DNA from: Betaproteobacteria bacterium UBA6910
GTDB taxonomy: Bacteria; Pseudomonadota; Gammaproteobacteria; Burkholderiales; UBA6910
Direction of reading: 5' to 3'
NCBI GenBank assembly: GCA_002451065.1
Contig: DKBC01000126.1
Span: forward strand, 1 to 5,405
DNA length: 5,405 bases
This document shows positions 1 through 5,388 of this stretch, one piece after another. Each line of letters starts with the position of its first letter. Positions within the stretch are counted from its first letter, which is position 1. The notes under the pieces are model-generated. The model saw nothing but the letters and a program-made list of their open reading frames with translations. It was not told the DNA's origin and did no database searches. Both the position numbers and the translations under genes were made by a program.

Positions 1-1
1 C

Positions 2-991
2 GGCACCACGGCCACTTTGCCCGACGGCCGGACTGAAATTCGCTTCAGGCTCCTGGACGCCGTCAAGCAGACCCAGATGACCGGGTTCGTGTACACCGTG
101 TCCCCGGCGCAGCTGCGGCTCACTGCACACAAGATTGCCGACGTCATCTACCAGGCGCTTACCGGCGACGTGGGCGTCTTCGCCACGCGCATCGCCTACG
201 TGGTAAAGCAGGGCAAGCGTTACGAACTTCAGGTTTCGGATTCGGACGGCTACGGGGCGCAGACCGTGCTGGCGTCCAACGAGCCTATCATCTCCCCGAC
301 CTGGGCGCCGGATGGTGACCGCCTTGCCTATGTTTCCTTCGAGGACAAGAAGCCGGTGGTTTACGTGCAGTCGCTGAAAAGCGGCGACCGGCGGGCGGTG
401 GCCCGTTTCAAGGGTTCCAATTCTGCGCCCGGCTGGTCGCCCGACGGCAAGAAGCTGGCGGTGGTGCTGTCCATGGCGGGAGGCTCCCAGATCTTCGTGC
501 TGGACTTGGCGGCGGGGGGGATGACGCGGCTGATGCAGAGCGCCTCCATCGACACCGAGCCCAACTATTCCCCCGACGGACAGTGGATCATGTTCACCTC
601 GGATCGCGGCGGCAGCCCGCAGATCTATCGCGTACCGGCGGCCGGCGGCCCGCCCCAGCGCATGACCTTCGAAGGCGGCTACAACGTCTCGGCGCGCTAC
701 AGCCCTGACGGCAGAAGCGTGGTGTTCATCACCCGAAACGACGGACGGTTCAACGTGGCGGTTCAGGACATCGCCACGCGCCAGGTGCAGGTGTTGACTG
801 ACGGGGCGCTCGACGAGTCACCGAGCTTCGCGCCCAACGGCAAGATGATCCTTTATGCATCGGAGGTGGCGGGCCGTGGCGTCCTGGCCGCGGTTTCCAG
901 CGATGGCCGCGTAAAACAGCGGCTCACTTCCTCTTCCGGCGACATTCGCGAACCAGCTTGGGGCCCGCTCCCGCGAACTCAGCCTAAATGA
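2..991 (+). CDS. tolB: Tol-Pal system beta-propeller protein TolB (5' end missing)
   Basis: TolB is the periplasmic beta-propeller of the Tol-Pal envelope system. It binds Pal and is released from it by the energised TolQRA complex, which lets Pal concentrate at the division site. The reading frame is open from the window edge and gives 329 residues; the family is about 430, so roughly the first 100, including the signal peptide and much of the N-terminal domain, lie outside. The visible part starts in the end of that domain ([13 protein letters not shown]). It continues into propeller blades marked by PD40-type repeats: APDG at fragment residues 102-105, SPDG at 146-149, 190-193 and 234-237, and APNG at 277-280. 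The typical TolB strings [13 protein letters not shown] and [18 protein letters not shown] are present, and the end (EPAWGP) is intact. A TTG at position 17 is not the real start, because homology continues upstream of it. Only 23 bases separate its stop from pal. Confidence 0.97.
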   Translation, partial: GTTATLPDGRTEIRFRLLDAVKQTQMTGFVYTVSPAQLRLTAHKIADVIYQALTGDVGVFATRIAYVVKQGKRYELQVSDSDGYGAQTVLASNEPIISPTWAPDGDRLAYVSFEDKKPVVYVQSLKSGDRRAVARFKGSNSAPGWSPDGKKLAVVLSMAGGSQIFVLDLAAGGMTRLMQSASIDTEPNYSPDGQWIMFTSDRGGSPQIYRVPAAGGPPQRMTFEGGYNVSARYSPDGRSVVFITRNDGRFNVAVQDIATRQVQVLTDGALDESPSFAPNGKMILYASEVAGRGVLAAVSSDGRVKQRLTSSSGDIREPAWGPLPRTQPK

Positions 992-1001
992 CCCATCAGG
1001 A

Positions 1002-1006
1002 AAGGA
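1002..1006 (+). promoter_or_regulatory. Shine-Dalgarno site of pal
   Basis: AAGGA lies 8 bases before the ATG at 1015. It supports that codon as the pal start rather than the in-frame ATG at 988, which overlaps the tolB stop codon. Confidence 0.75.
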
Positions 1007-1014
1007 CGAAAGAC

Positions 1015-1551
1015 ATGATCAGGAAGATCGCGTTACTGGCTATTACCGGACTGCTGCTGGCAGGTTGCGAAAGCACGCCGACCAAAGAGCAGGAAGCGGC
1101 AAAGGTCGAGGAGCGCATGCCGGGCCAGCAGCCGGGGGCCGCCGAGGGCGCCCAGGCGCAGCCGCTGCAGCCGGGCGCGGTCGGCGCAAATCCGCTCACC
1201 GATCCGGCGAGCCCCCTGTCCAGGCGCAGCATCTATTTCGACTTCGACAGCTTCGTGATCAGGCCGGAGCACCAGTCCCTGATCCAGGCTCATTCCCGTT
1301 ACCTTAAGGAAAACGCCAAGGCCAAGGTCATCCTGCAGGGTAACGCCGATGAGCGCGGCAGCCGGGAATACAACCTGGCGCTGGGCCAGAAACGCGCCGA
1401 CGCAGTGAAGCGGGCCATGGAAGTACTGGGAGTACAGGAGAGCCAGATCGAGTCGGTGAGCTTCGGGGAAGAGAAGCCCCGGGCGCCGGGTCACGATGAG
1501 GCTTCCTGGGCGGAAAACCGGCGCGCAGACATCGTCTACCAGGGCGAATAA
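1015..1551 (+). CDS. pal: Peptidoglycan-associated outer-membrane lipoprotein Pal
   Basis: Pal is anchored by lipid in the outer membrane and binds the peptide stem of peptidoglycan. With TolB and TolA it ties the two layers together and pulls in the outer membrane during division. The product is 178 residues. Residues 1-17 are a lipoprotein signal ending in the lipobox LLAG, with the lipidated cysteine at 18. The next residues are Glu-Ser, not the Asp that retains lipoproteins in the inner membrane. A flexible Gln/Pro/Ala/Gly-rich tether spans about 19-68, and an OmpA-like domain spans about 70-176. The key motif NADERGS...YNLALGQKRA contains Asp112 and Arg127, spaced like the two OmpA residues that hold diaminopimelate. 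The start at 1015 is preferred because it gives a normal signal peptide with a well-placed ribosome site. Starting at 988 would add nine polar residues in front of the signal. Confidence 0.97.
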   Translation: MIRKIALLAITGLLLAGCESTPTKEQEAAKVEERMPGQQPGAAEGAQAQPLQPGAVGANPLTDPASPLSRRSIYFDFDSFVIRPEHQSLIQAHSRYLKENAKAKVILQGNADERGSREYNLALGQKRADAVKRAMEVLGVQESQIESVSFGEEKPRAPGHDEASWAENRRADIVYQGE

Positions 1552-1557
1552 CTCGCC

Positions 1558-2472
1558 ATGAAGCGGCTCTGGTGGGTGTTGCCCCTGATGCTTCTTGCCA
1601 GCGGGCCCCGGGCGGCTTTGTTCAGCGACGATGAGGCGCGGCAGGGCGTCGAGAAGGCCCAGAAGGAGATCGAGCAGCTCAAGGCCCAGGCGCAGCAGGT
1701 GGACACGCGCCTGGCGGGAATCGAGCAATCCGTCCGGAGCCAGGGCGTTCTCGATTTGCTGAACCAGATCGAGCAGCTAAGGCAGGAAGTCGCGAAGCTG
1801 CGAGGCCAGGTCGAGGAGCTTCGCTACTCGGACGAGGCATCCCAGAAGCGGCAGAAGGACTTTTACGTGGATCTCGACACGCGGCTGCGGCGCCTGGAAC
1901 AGGGTGGTGCCGCCACCCAGGTGCCGGGCGGGTTGGGCTCCGCCCCGGGCGCAAGCCCGGGTAGCGGCGCGCCTACGGCTGCAGGTATGCCCGGCCAGGC
2001 GCCCGCGGCGGGAGTTCCCGGCGCCGCACCGCCGGTGGCTGCGGAAACCGCAAGGACGGCCGCGGCGCCACCGTCTGCCGCCGGAGGCGGCAACAGCGGG
2101 CCCGAGTTGCGCGCCTACGACGCCGCCTACAACCTGTTCAAGATCGGCAATTACCAAGGGGCGATTGCCGGGTTCCAGAACTTCATCAAGGTCTATCCCA
2201 ACTCCGTCTTCACCCCCAACGCCCATTACTGGATCGGAAATTCGCATTTCAACCTGCGGGACTACAAGAGCGCCATCGCCACCCAGCAGAAGCTGGTCAG
2301 TGCTTACCCGGACAGCCCGAAGGCGCCCGATGCCATGCTGAATGTCGCGAGCTGCCAGCAGGAGCTCGGAGATGCGGCGGGCTCGAAGAAGACGCTGGAG
2401 GACCTGTTGGAAAAATATCCGGCGAGCGATGCCGCACAGAAGGCGAAGCGCCGGCTGGCTGGCCTGAGGTGA
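1558..2472 (+). CDS. cpoB: Cell division coordinator CpoB (YbgF), Tol-Pal associated
   Basis: CpoB is a periplasmic protein that binds TolA. In E. coli it coordinates PBP1B-driven septal peptidoglycan synthesis with outer-membrane constriction by Tol-Pal. The 304 residues divide into a signal peptide (about 1-20, cleavage near PRAA), a long heptad-rich coiled coil (about 24-115, rich in Glu, Gln, Lys and Leu) matching the family's trimerisation domain, a Gly/Ala/Pro linker (about 116-182), and three TPR-like repeats (about 184-304; for example YNLFKIGNYQGAIAGFQNFI, HYWIGNSHFNLRDYKSAI and the SCQQELGDAAGSKKTLEDLL region). E. coli CpoB is about 263 residues; the excess here is mainly in the linker. 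The gene starts six bases after the pal stop. Its ribosome site is poor (AGGG, 13 bases upstream), which suggests translation coupled to pal. Its place right after pal is the standard operon position. Confidence 0.95.
   Translation: MKRLWWVLPLMLLASGPRAALFSDDEARQGVEKAQKEIEQLKAQAQQVDTRLAGIEQSVRSQGVLDLLNQIEQLRQEVAKLRGQVEELRYSDEASQKRQKDFYVDLDTRLRRLEQGGAATQVPGGLGSAPGASPGSGAPTAAGMPGQAPAAGVPGAAPPVAAETARTAAAPPSAAGGGNSGPELRAYDAAYNLFKIGNYQGAIAGFQNFIKVYPNSVFTPNAHYWIGNSHFNLRDYKSAIATQQKLVSAYPDSPKAPDAMLNVASCQQELGDAAGSKKTLEDLLEKYPASDAAQKAKRRLAGLR
1944..1961 (+). other. Perfect GC hairpin with GCAA loop inside cpoB
   Basis: CCCGGGC and GCCCGGG form a perfect 7-base-pair all-GC stem closed by GCAA, a GNRA-type tetraloop. 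It lies in the part of cpoB coding for the Gly/Ala/Pro linker between the coiled coil and the TPR domain. A competing pairing of GGGCGG (1926-1931) with CCGCCC (1940-1945) is possible. No T-tract follows, so it is not an intrinsic terminator. It may simply follow from GC-rich linker codons; a role in slowing ribosomes or RNA decay is inference. Confidence 0.5.
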
Positions 2473-2477
2473 GCCTC

Positions 2478-2481
2478 AAGG
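2478..2481 (+). promoter_or_regulatory. Shine-Dalgarno site deciding the GTG start of queE
   Basis: AAGG stands 7 bases before GTG at 2489. Upstream in this frame a stop lies at 2465-2467. No ATG, GTG or TTG occurs in frame between 2489 and the first conserved QueE residues, so this site and the GTG fix the start. Confidence 0.65.
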
Positions 2482-2488
2482 TTGGGGC

Positions 2489-3193
2489 GTGAGCGGCAAG
2501 GTCGCGCCTACCGCGAAATCCAGGGGACCGAGAGCGTCCGGAACGCCCCTCGCGCTCAAGCTTCGCATCACCGAAATCTTTCTTTCCCTGCAAGGGGAAA
2601 CCAGCCGGGCCGGTCTGCCGACGGTCTTCGTGCGCCTCACCGGATGCCCGTTACGCTGCGTATGGTGCGACACCGAGTACGCCTTCCGGGGAGGGCGCTT
2701 GATGACCATCGAAGCCATCTTGCGGGAGGTGGCGGAATGTGGCGCCAAACAGGTGTGCGTGACGGGAGGAGAACCCCTGGCCCAGAAGCACTGCCTGGAT
2801 CTGCTCGAAGTGCTGTGTGACGGCGGCTATTCCGTGTCCCTGGAGACCAGCGGGGCCCTGGAACTTTCGGCAGTCGACCGGCGGGTATCCAAGGTCATGG
2901 ACCTCAAGGCGCCCGCGTCCGGGGAATGCGCCAAGAACCGCTGGGAGAACCTTGCCCACCTGACCAAGCGGGACGAGATCAAGATCGTGCTCGCCGGCGA
3001 AGGGGATTACGAGTGGGTGCGGCAGGTGATCGCGGAGCGCCGCCTCGACCGCGTCTGCCCGCTGCTGCTGTCGCCGGTATACGGAAGACTGAGCCCCACC
3101 GCCCTGGCCGACTGGGTGCTCCGGGACCGCCTGCCGGTTCGGGTTCAGATCCAGTTGCACAAGCTGCTCTGGGGAGAGGTTCGGGGACGGTGA
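2489..3193 (+). CDS. queE: 7-carboxy-7-deazaguanine synthase QueE (radical SAM)
   Basis: QueE is a cytosolic radical-SAM enzyme that contracts the ring of 6-carboxytetrahydropterin to 7-carboxy-7-deazaguanine. This is the third step from GTP toward preQ0 and queuosine. The 234-residue product has [12 protein letters not shown] at 27-38, the substrate-side signature of the family. The iron-sulfur cluster motif CPLRCVWC follows, with cysteines 53, 57 and 60 in the CX3CX2C arrangement, then Asp-Thr. The SAM-binding GGEP is at 93-96, and the C-terminal region ([11 protein letters not shown]) is intact. The start is GTG with a good ribosome site. About 22 basic, low-complexity residues precede the conserved core, making it somewhat longer than the usual 210-225. 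It lies 16 bases after cpoB and overlaps queC by one base. Catalytic residues are all present, so it is expected to be active. Confidence 0.95.
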   Translation: MSGKVAPTAKSRGPRASGTPLALKLRITEIFLSLQGETSRAGLPTVFVRLTGCPLRCVWCDTEYAFRGGRLMTIEAILREVAECGAKQVCVTGGEPLAQKHCLDLLEVLCDGGYSVSLETSGALELSAVDRRVSKVMDLKAPASGECAKNRWENLAHLTKRDEIKIVLAGEGDYEWVRQVIAERRLDRVCPLLLSPVYGRLSPTALADWVLRDRLPVRVQIQLHKLLWGEVRGR

Positions 3194-3867
3194 TGGCGCG
3201 GCGGGCCGTGGTGCTTCTCTCCGGGGGGCTCGATTCGGCCACCACTCTGGCCTGGGCGCGGACCGAGGGCTTCCAGTGCCACGCCCTGTCAGTGGATTAC
3301 GGGCAACGTCATCGCGCGGAACTGGACGCGGCCGCTCGCGTCGCCCGGCACCTGGGGGCCGCCGAGCACCGGTTGCTGCGGGTGGACCTGGGAGGTTTCG
3401 GCGGGTCCGCGCTCACCGACGCTTCACTGGCGGTGCCGAGTTCCGGCGCCCAGCCAGGGATTCCCGTCACCTATGTGCCGGCGCGCAATACCATCCTGCT
3501 TTCCCTGGCCCTGGCCTGGGCCGAGGTGCTGGAAGCGCGGGACATCTTTATCGGCGCAAATGCGGTGGATTACTCCGGGTACCCCGATTGCCGGCCCGAA
3601 TACATCCGTGCCTATGAAACCATGGCGAACCTGGCCACCAGGGCGGCGGTGGAGGGCGCGCGCCTGACCATCCACGCGCCATTGATCGCCATGCCCAAGG
3701 CGGAGATCATCCGCCGCGGGGCGTCCCTCGGGGTCGATTTCAGTCTCACCGTTTCCTGCTACCAGGCTACGGCCGAGGGGCTGGCTTGCGGGCGCTGCGA
3801 CGCCTGCCGCTTGCGCAAATCGGGCTTCGAAGAGTCCGGTCTCCTCGATCCCACGCGCTACGCCTGA
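3193..3867 (+). CDS. queC: 7-cyano-7-deazaguanine (preQ0) synthase QueC
   Basis: QueC converts 7-carboxy-7-deazaguanine, the QueE product, to the nitrile preQ0 using ammonia and two ATP, by way of an adenylate and an amide. It acts in the cytosol. The 224 residues (E. coli about 231) open with the PP-loop ATP-binding motif SGGLDS at 10-15. They continue with the family strings [25 protein letters not shown] and [19 protein letters not shown], and end with a zinc site of four cysteines at 189, 199, 202 and 205 (SCYQ ... [15 protein letters not shown]). The ATG overlaps the queE stop codon (TGATG). GGGGA five bases upstream is a usable ribosome site, so the two genes are probably translationally coupled and made in step. 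The frame is open back to 2926, but that stretch is the other frame of queE and has no QueC homology. Confidence 0.97.
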   Translation: MARRAVVLLSGGLDSATTLAWARTEGFQCHALSVDYGQRHRAELDAAARVARHLGAAEHRLLRVDLGGFGGSALTDASLAVPSSGAQPGIPVTYVPARNTILLSLALAWAEVLEARDIFIGANAVDYSGYPDCRPEYIRAYETMANLATRAAVEGARLTIHAPLIAMPKAEIIRRGASLGVDFSLTVSCYQATAEGLACGRCDACRLRKSGFEESGLLDPTRYA

Positions 3868-3882
3868 AATCGGCGGTGTTTT

Positions 3883-3897
3883 TGCGGCTTTGCCGCA
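3883..3897 (+). repeat. Small perfect hairpin downstream of queC
   Basis: TGCGGC-TTT-GCCGCA is a perfect 6-base-pair inverted repeat with a 3-base loop, beginning 15 bases after the queC stop. The T-run lies before it rather than after it, so it does not have intrinsic-terminator form on either strand. It could protect the 3' end of the que transcript from exonucleases; this is inference. Confidence 0.45.
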
Positions 3898-3953
3898 TCG
3901 AATCCGGTTATGCGTTTTCCCAAAAAACTGATTCCCCGGCTTGGGCATTTCGC

Positions 3954-3959
3954 TAGAAT
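3954..3959 (+). promoter_or_regulatory. Possible -10 box for the transporter gene (weak)
   Basis: TAGAAT matches TATAAT at five of six bases and lies about 90 bases before the transporter start codon. The hexamer 17 bases upstream (ATTCCC) is a poor -35, so this is only a candidate. Confidence 0.2.
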
Positions 3960-4031
3960 TCTCGGATCCTGGCGGGGTCTGGGGGATCGGACGTGTTCCG
4001 GGTCTCCGTGATGCTCCGGCTCAAGCGGCAA

Positions 4032-4040
4032 AGGGGAGGG
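4032..4040 (+). promoter_or_regulatory. Strong ribosome binding site of the YeeE/YedE gene
   Basis: The purine-rich AGGGGAGGG ends 7 bases before the ATG at 4048. It supports that start and indicates independent, efficient translation. Confidence 0.6.
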
Positions 4041-4047
4041 TGCTGAG

Positions 4048-5313
4048 ATGGTGTTCGAGGGCTTCGCGCAGGCTCATGGGGTTTTTCTCTGGTCGACCTT
4101 CGGGATCGCCCTGGTTCTGGGTGCCGTGGTCAACAAGACCAACTTCTGCACCATGGGCGCCGTCTCCGACTGGGTGAACATGGGCGACACCGGTCGCTTC
4201 CGGGCGTGGCTCCTCGCCATCGCGGTGGCGGTCCTCGGCGTCGCGGCTTTGGAATACTTTGGCGCTGCCAAACCCGGAGCCTCCTTCCCGCCATACCGCG
4301 CCGGCCAACTGCTTTGGGCCGAGCATCTCCTGGGCGGACTGATCTTCGGAGTGGGGATGACCCTCGCGTCCGGCTGCGGCAACAAGACCCTGATTCGCAT
4401 CGGTGGCGGCAATCTCAAGTCCGTGATGGTGCTGCTGGTGATCGCAGTAATTGCCTATTTCATGATCAATCCCTTCCCCGGCACTGATCAGACCCTGTTC
4501 ACCTTGCTGTTCTATTACTGGATTCGTCCCCTCGCCGTCGATCTGGGCGCGAGCCAGGACCTGGGCGCCGTGATCGTGGGCGGCGACAAGGTGGCGCTGG
4601 CGCGGCTGGTGATCGGCGGCGTGCTGGGCATCGGCTTCCTGGCGGTTGCCTTCCGGTCTGCGGACTTTCGCAACAGCTTCGACAATGTGCTGGGCGGGAT
4701 GGTGGTGGGGCTGGCCATCGTCGCCGCCTGGTATGTCACCAGCAACGTGGCCGTGCGCGCCGACGGTGACCTGATGTCACTGCAGGGATATGTGCAGCAA
4801 TGGGACTTCTACAACCAATCCACCGCCGGGAGGCCGGCGGACAGCCGTCCGCTGGCGCCCCAGTCCTTCACCTTCATCAATCCCATGGGGCAGGCCCTGG
4901 GTTATGCCGCTTCCGGCTTCCAGTCCGCGGTGCTCACCTTCGGCGTGATGACCGTCGCTGGCGTGATTCTGGGCTCGCTGCTCTGGGCTCTGGTGTCCCG
5001 GAGTTTCCGGATCGAATGGTTCGCCAGCGGCCGGGATTTCTGGAATCACCTCGCCGGGGCGGTGCTCATGGGATTCGGCGGCGTGCTCGCCATGGGTTGC
5101 ACCATTGGTCAGGCGGTGACCGGGATATCCACCCTCGCGATCGGTCCCTTCATCACCTTCTTTGGCATCGTGCTGGGCAGTGCCCTCACGATGAAGGTGC
5201 AGTACTACAAGATGGTGTACGAAAGCGAGGCGACGTTTTTCAAGGCCCTGGTTTCGGCCCTTGTAGACCTGAAGTTGCTGCCCTCCAGCTTGCGCAAGTT
5301 GGAGGCGGTCTGA
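4048..5313 (+). CDS. YeeE/YedE family membrane transporter (sulfur-compound type)
   Basis: This 421-residue inner-membrane protein of the YeeE/YedE (Sulf_transp, formerly DUF395) family probably takes up thiosulfate or another sulfur species; some YedE members are linked to selenium. The family hallmarks are two pseudo-symmetric halves with cysteine motifs: NKTNFCTMGAVSDW (Cys34), ASGCGNKTLIRIGGGNLKS (Cys110) and AMGCTIGQAVTGIS (Cys351). These are the only cysteines in the protein. They appear to match the three conserved cysteines that relay thiosulfate in the structurally solved Spirochaeta YeeE. About nine to ten hydrophobic segments are visible, near 13-30, 52-71, 88-107, 122-143, 150-170, 186-205, 213-236, 291-317, 332-350 and 357-380. 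A long polar and aromatic loop spans about 238-290. The ATG has a strong ribosome site. No TusA/YeeD-like partner, selD or sulfur-oxidation gene is in the window, so the substrate is not settled. Confidence 0.88.
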   Translation: MVFEGFAQAHGVFLWSTFGIALVLGAVVNKTNFCTMGAVSDWVNMGDTGRFRAWLLAIAVAVLGVAALEYFGAAKPGASFPPYRAGQLLWAEHLLGGLIFGVGMTLASGCGNKTLIRIGGGNLKSVMVLLVIAVIAYFMINPFPGTDQTLFTLLFYYWIRPLAVDLGASQDLGAVIVGGDKVALARLVIGGVLGIGFLAVAFRSADFRNSFDNVLGGMVVGLAIVAAWYVTSNVAVRADGDLMSLQGYVQQWDFYNQSTAGRPADSRPLAPQSFTFINPMGQALGYAASGFQSAVLTFGVMTVAGVILGSLLWALVSRSFRIEWFASGRDFWNHLAGAVLMGFGGVLAMGCTIGQAVTGISTLAIGPFITFFGIVLGSALTMKVQYYKMVYESEATFFKALVSALVDLKLLPSSLRKLEAV

Positions 5314-5315
5314 AT

Positions 5316-5330
5316 CGCGCTGCGAGCGCG
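5316..5330 (+). terminator. Hairpin just after the transporter stop, possible terminator
   Basis: CGCGCT-GCG-AGCGCG is a perfect 6-base-pair stem with a 3-base loop, starting three bases after the stop codon. A short TTTT occurs only 11 bases downstream, not directly after the stem, so it is not a classical intrinsic terminator. It may weakly stop or stabilise the transporter mRNA before the tRNA promoter. Confidence 0.3.
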
Positions 5331-5341
5331 GGGGGAACGGC

Positions 5342-5370
5342 TTTTCCGTCACCCGGCGACCCGGTATAAT
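5342..5370 (+). promoter_or_regulatory. Promoter of the tRNA gene
   Basis: A perfect TATAAT occupies 5365-5370, 12 bases before the tRNA 5' end. The best -35 hexamers are TTTTCC (5342-5347, 17-base spacer) or TTTCCG (5343-5348, 16-base spacer), both only partial matches. The bases right after the -10 (GCGCGGC) form a GC-rich discriminator, the known mark of stable-RNA promoters under stringent (ppGpp) control. Transcription would start near 5377, leaving a leader of only about six bases for RNase P to remove. Confidence 0.7.
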
Positions 5371-5388
5371 GCGCGGCTTTCCGGGTCG
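5357..5388 (+). repeat. 8-base inverted repeat flanking the tRNA -10 box
   Basis: CGACCCGG (5357-5364) and CCGGGTCG (5381-5388) are exact reverse complements placed on either side of TATAAT and the start region. The right arm contains the first six bases of the tRNA acceptor stem. It may be chance in GC-rich DNA. Confidence 0.4.

Larger units (their letters stand above)
3868..4047 (+). other. 180-base intergenic gap between queC and the transporter gene
   Basis: No gene is supported here. A T-run (3879-3883) shortly after the queC stop is preceded by only a 4-base-pair stem (CGCC/GGCG, 3861-3875), too weak to call a terminator with any confidence. A perfect 6-base-pair hairpin follows at 3883-3897. 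TAGAAT at 3954-3959 resembles a -10 box but has no good -35 at 16-18 bases. The stretch 3960-4030 is GC-rich with several short CCGG/TCCG direct repeats. The gap probably separates two transcription units and holds the transporter's promoter. Confidence 0.5.

Noticed and set aside
1033..1728. Long open frame of 231 codons on the minus strand
   Set aside because: It runs opposite pal and the start of cpoB, both strongly recognised. GC-rich third positions keep the opposite strand free of stops, and the translation has no recognisable family.
2473..2488. preQ1 riboswitch before queE
   Set aside because: Only 16 bases separate cpoB and queE, too short for the aptamer, and no C-rich pseudoknot elements are seen there or in the end of cpoB.
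2926..3192. N-terminal extension of the queC frame
   Set aside because: It overlaps queE in another frame, is Arg/Pro-rich, and the SGGLDS motif of QueC begins ten residues after the ATG at 3193, as in the family.
3861..3883. Intrinsic terminator of queC
   Set aside because: The stem before the T-run is only four base pairs with a seven-base loop, and the stronger hairpin comes after the T-run, so the order is wrong for a terminator.
3941..4177. 78-codon frame in the queC-transporter gap
   Set aside because: It overlaps the transporter start out of frame, starts with TTG and has no ribosome site or recognisable sequence.
4777..5352. 191-codon minus-strand frame opposite the transporter
   Set aside because: It is His/Glu/Gly-rich with no domain pattern and lies fully antisense to a well-supported membrane protein, with complementary codon bias explaining its openness.
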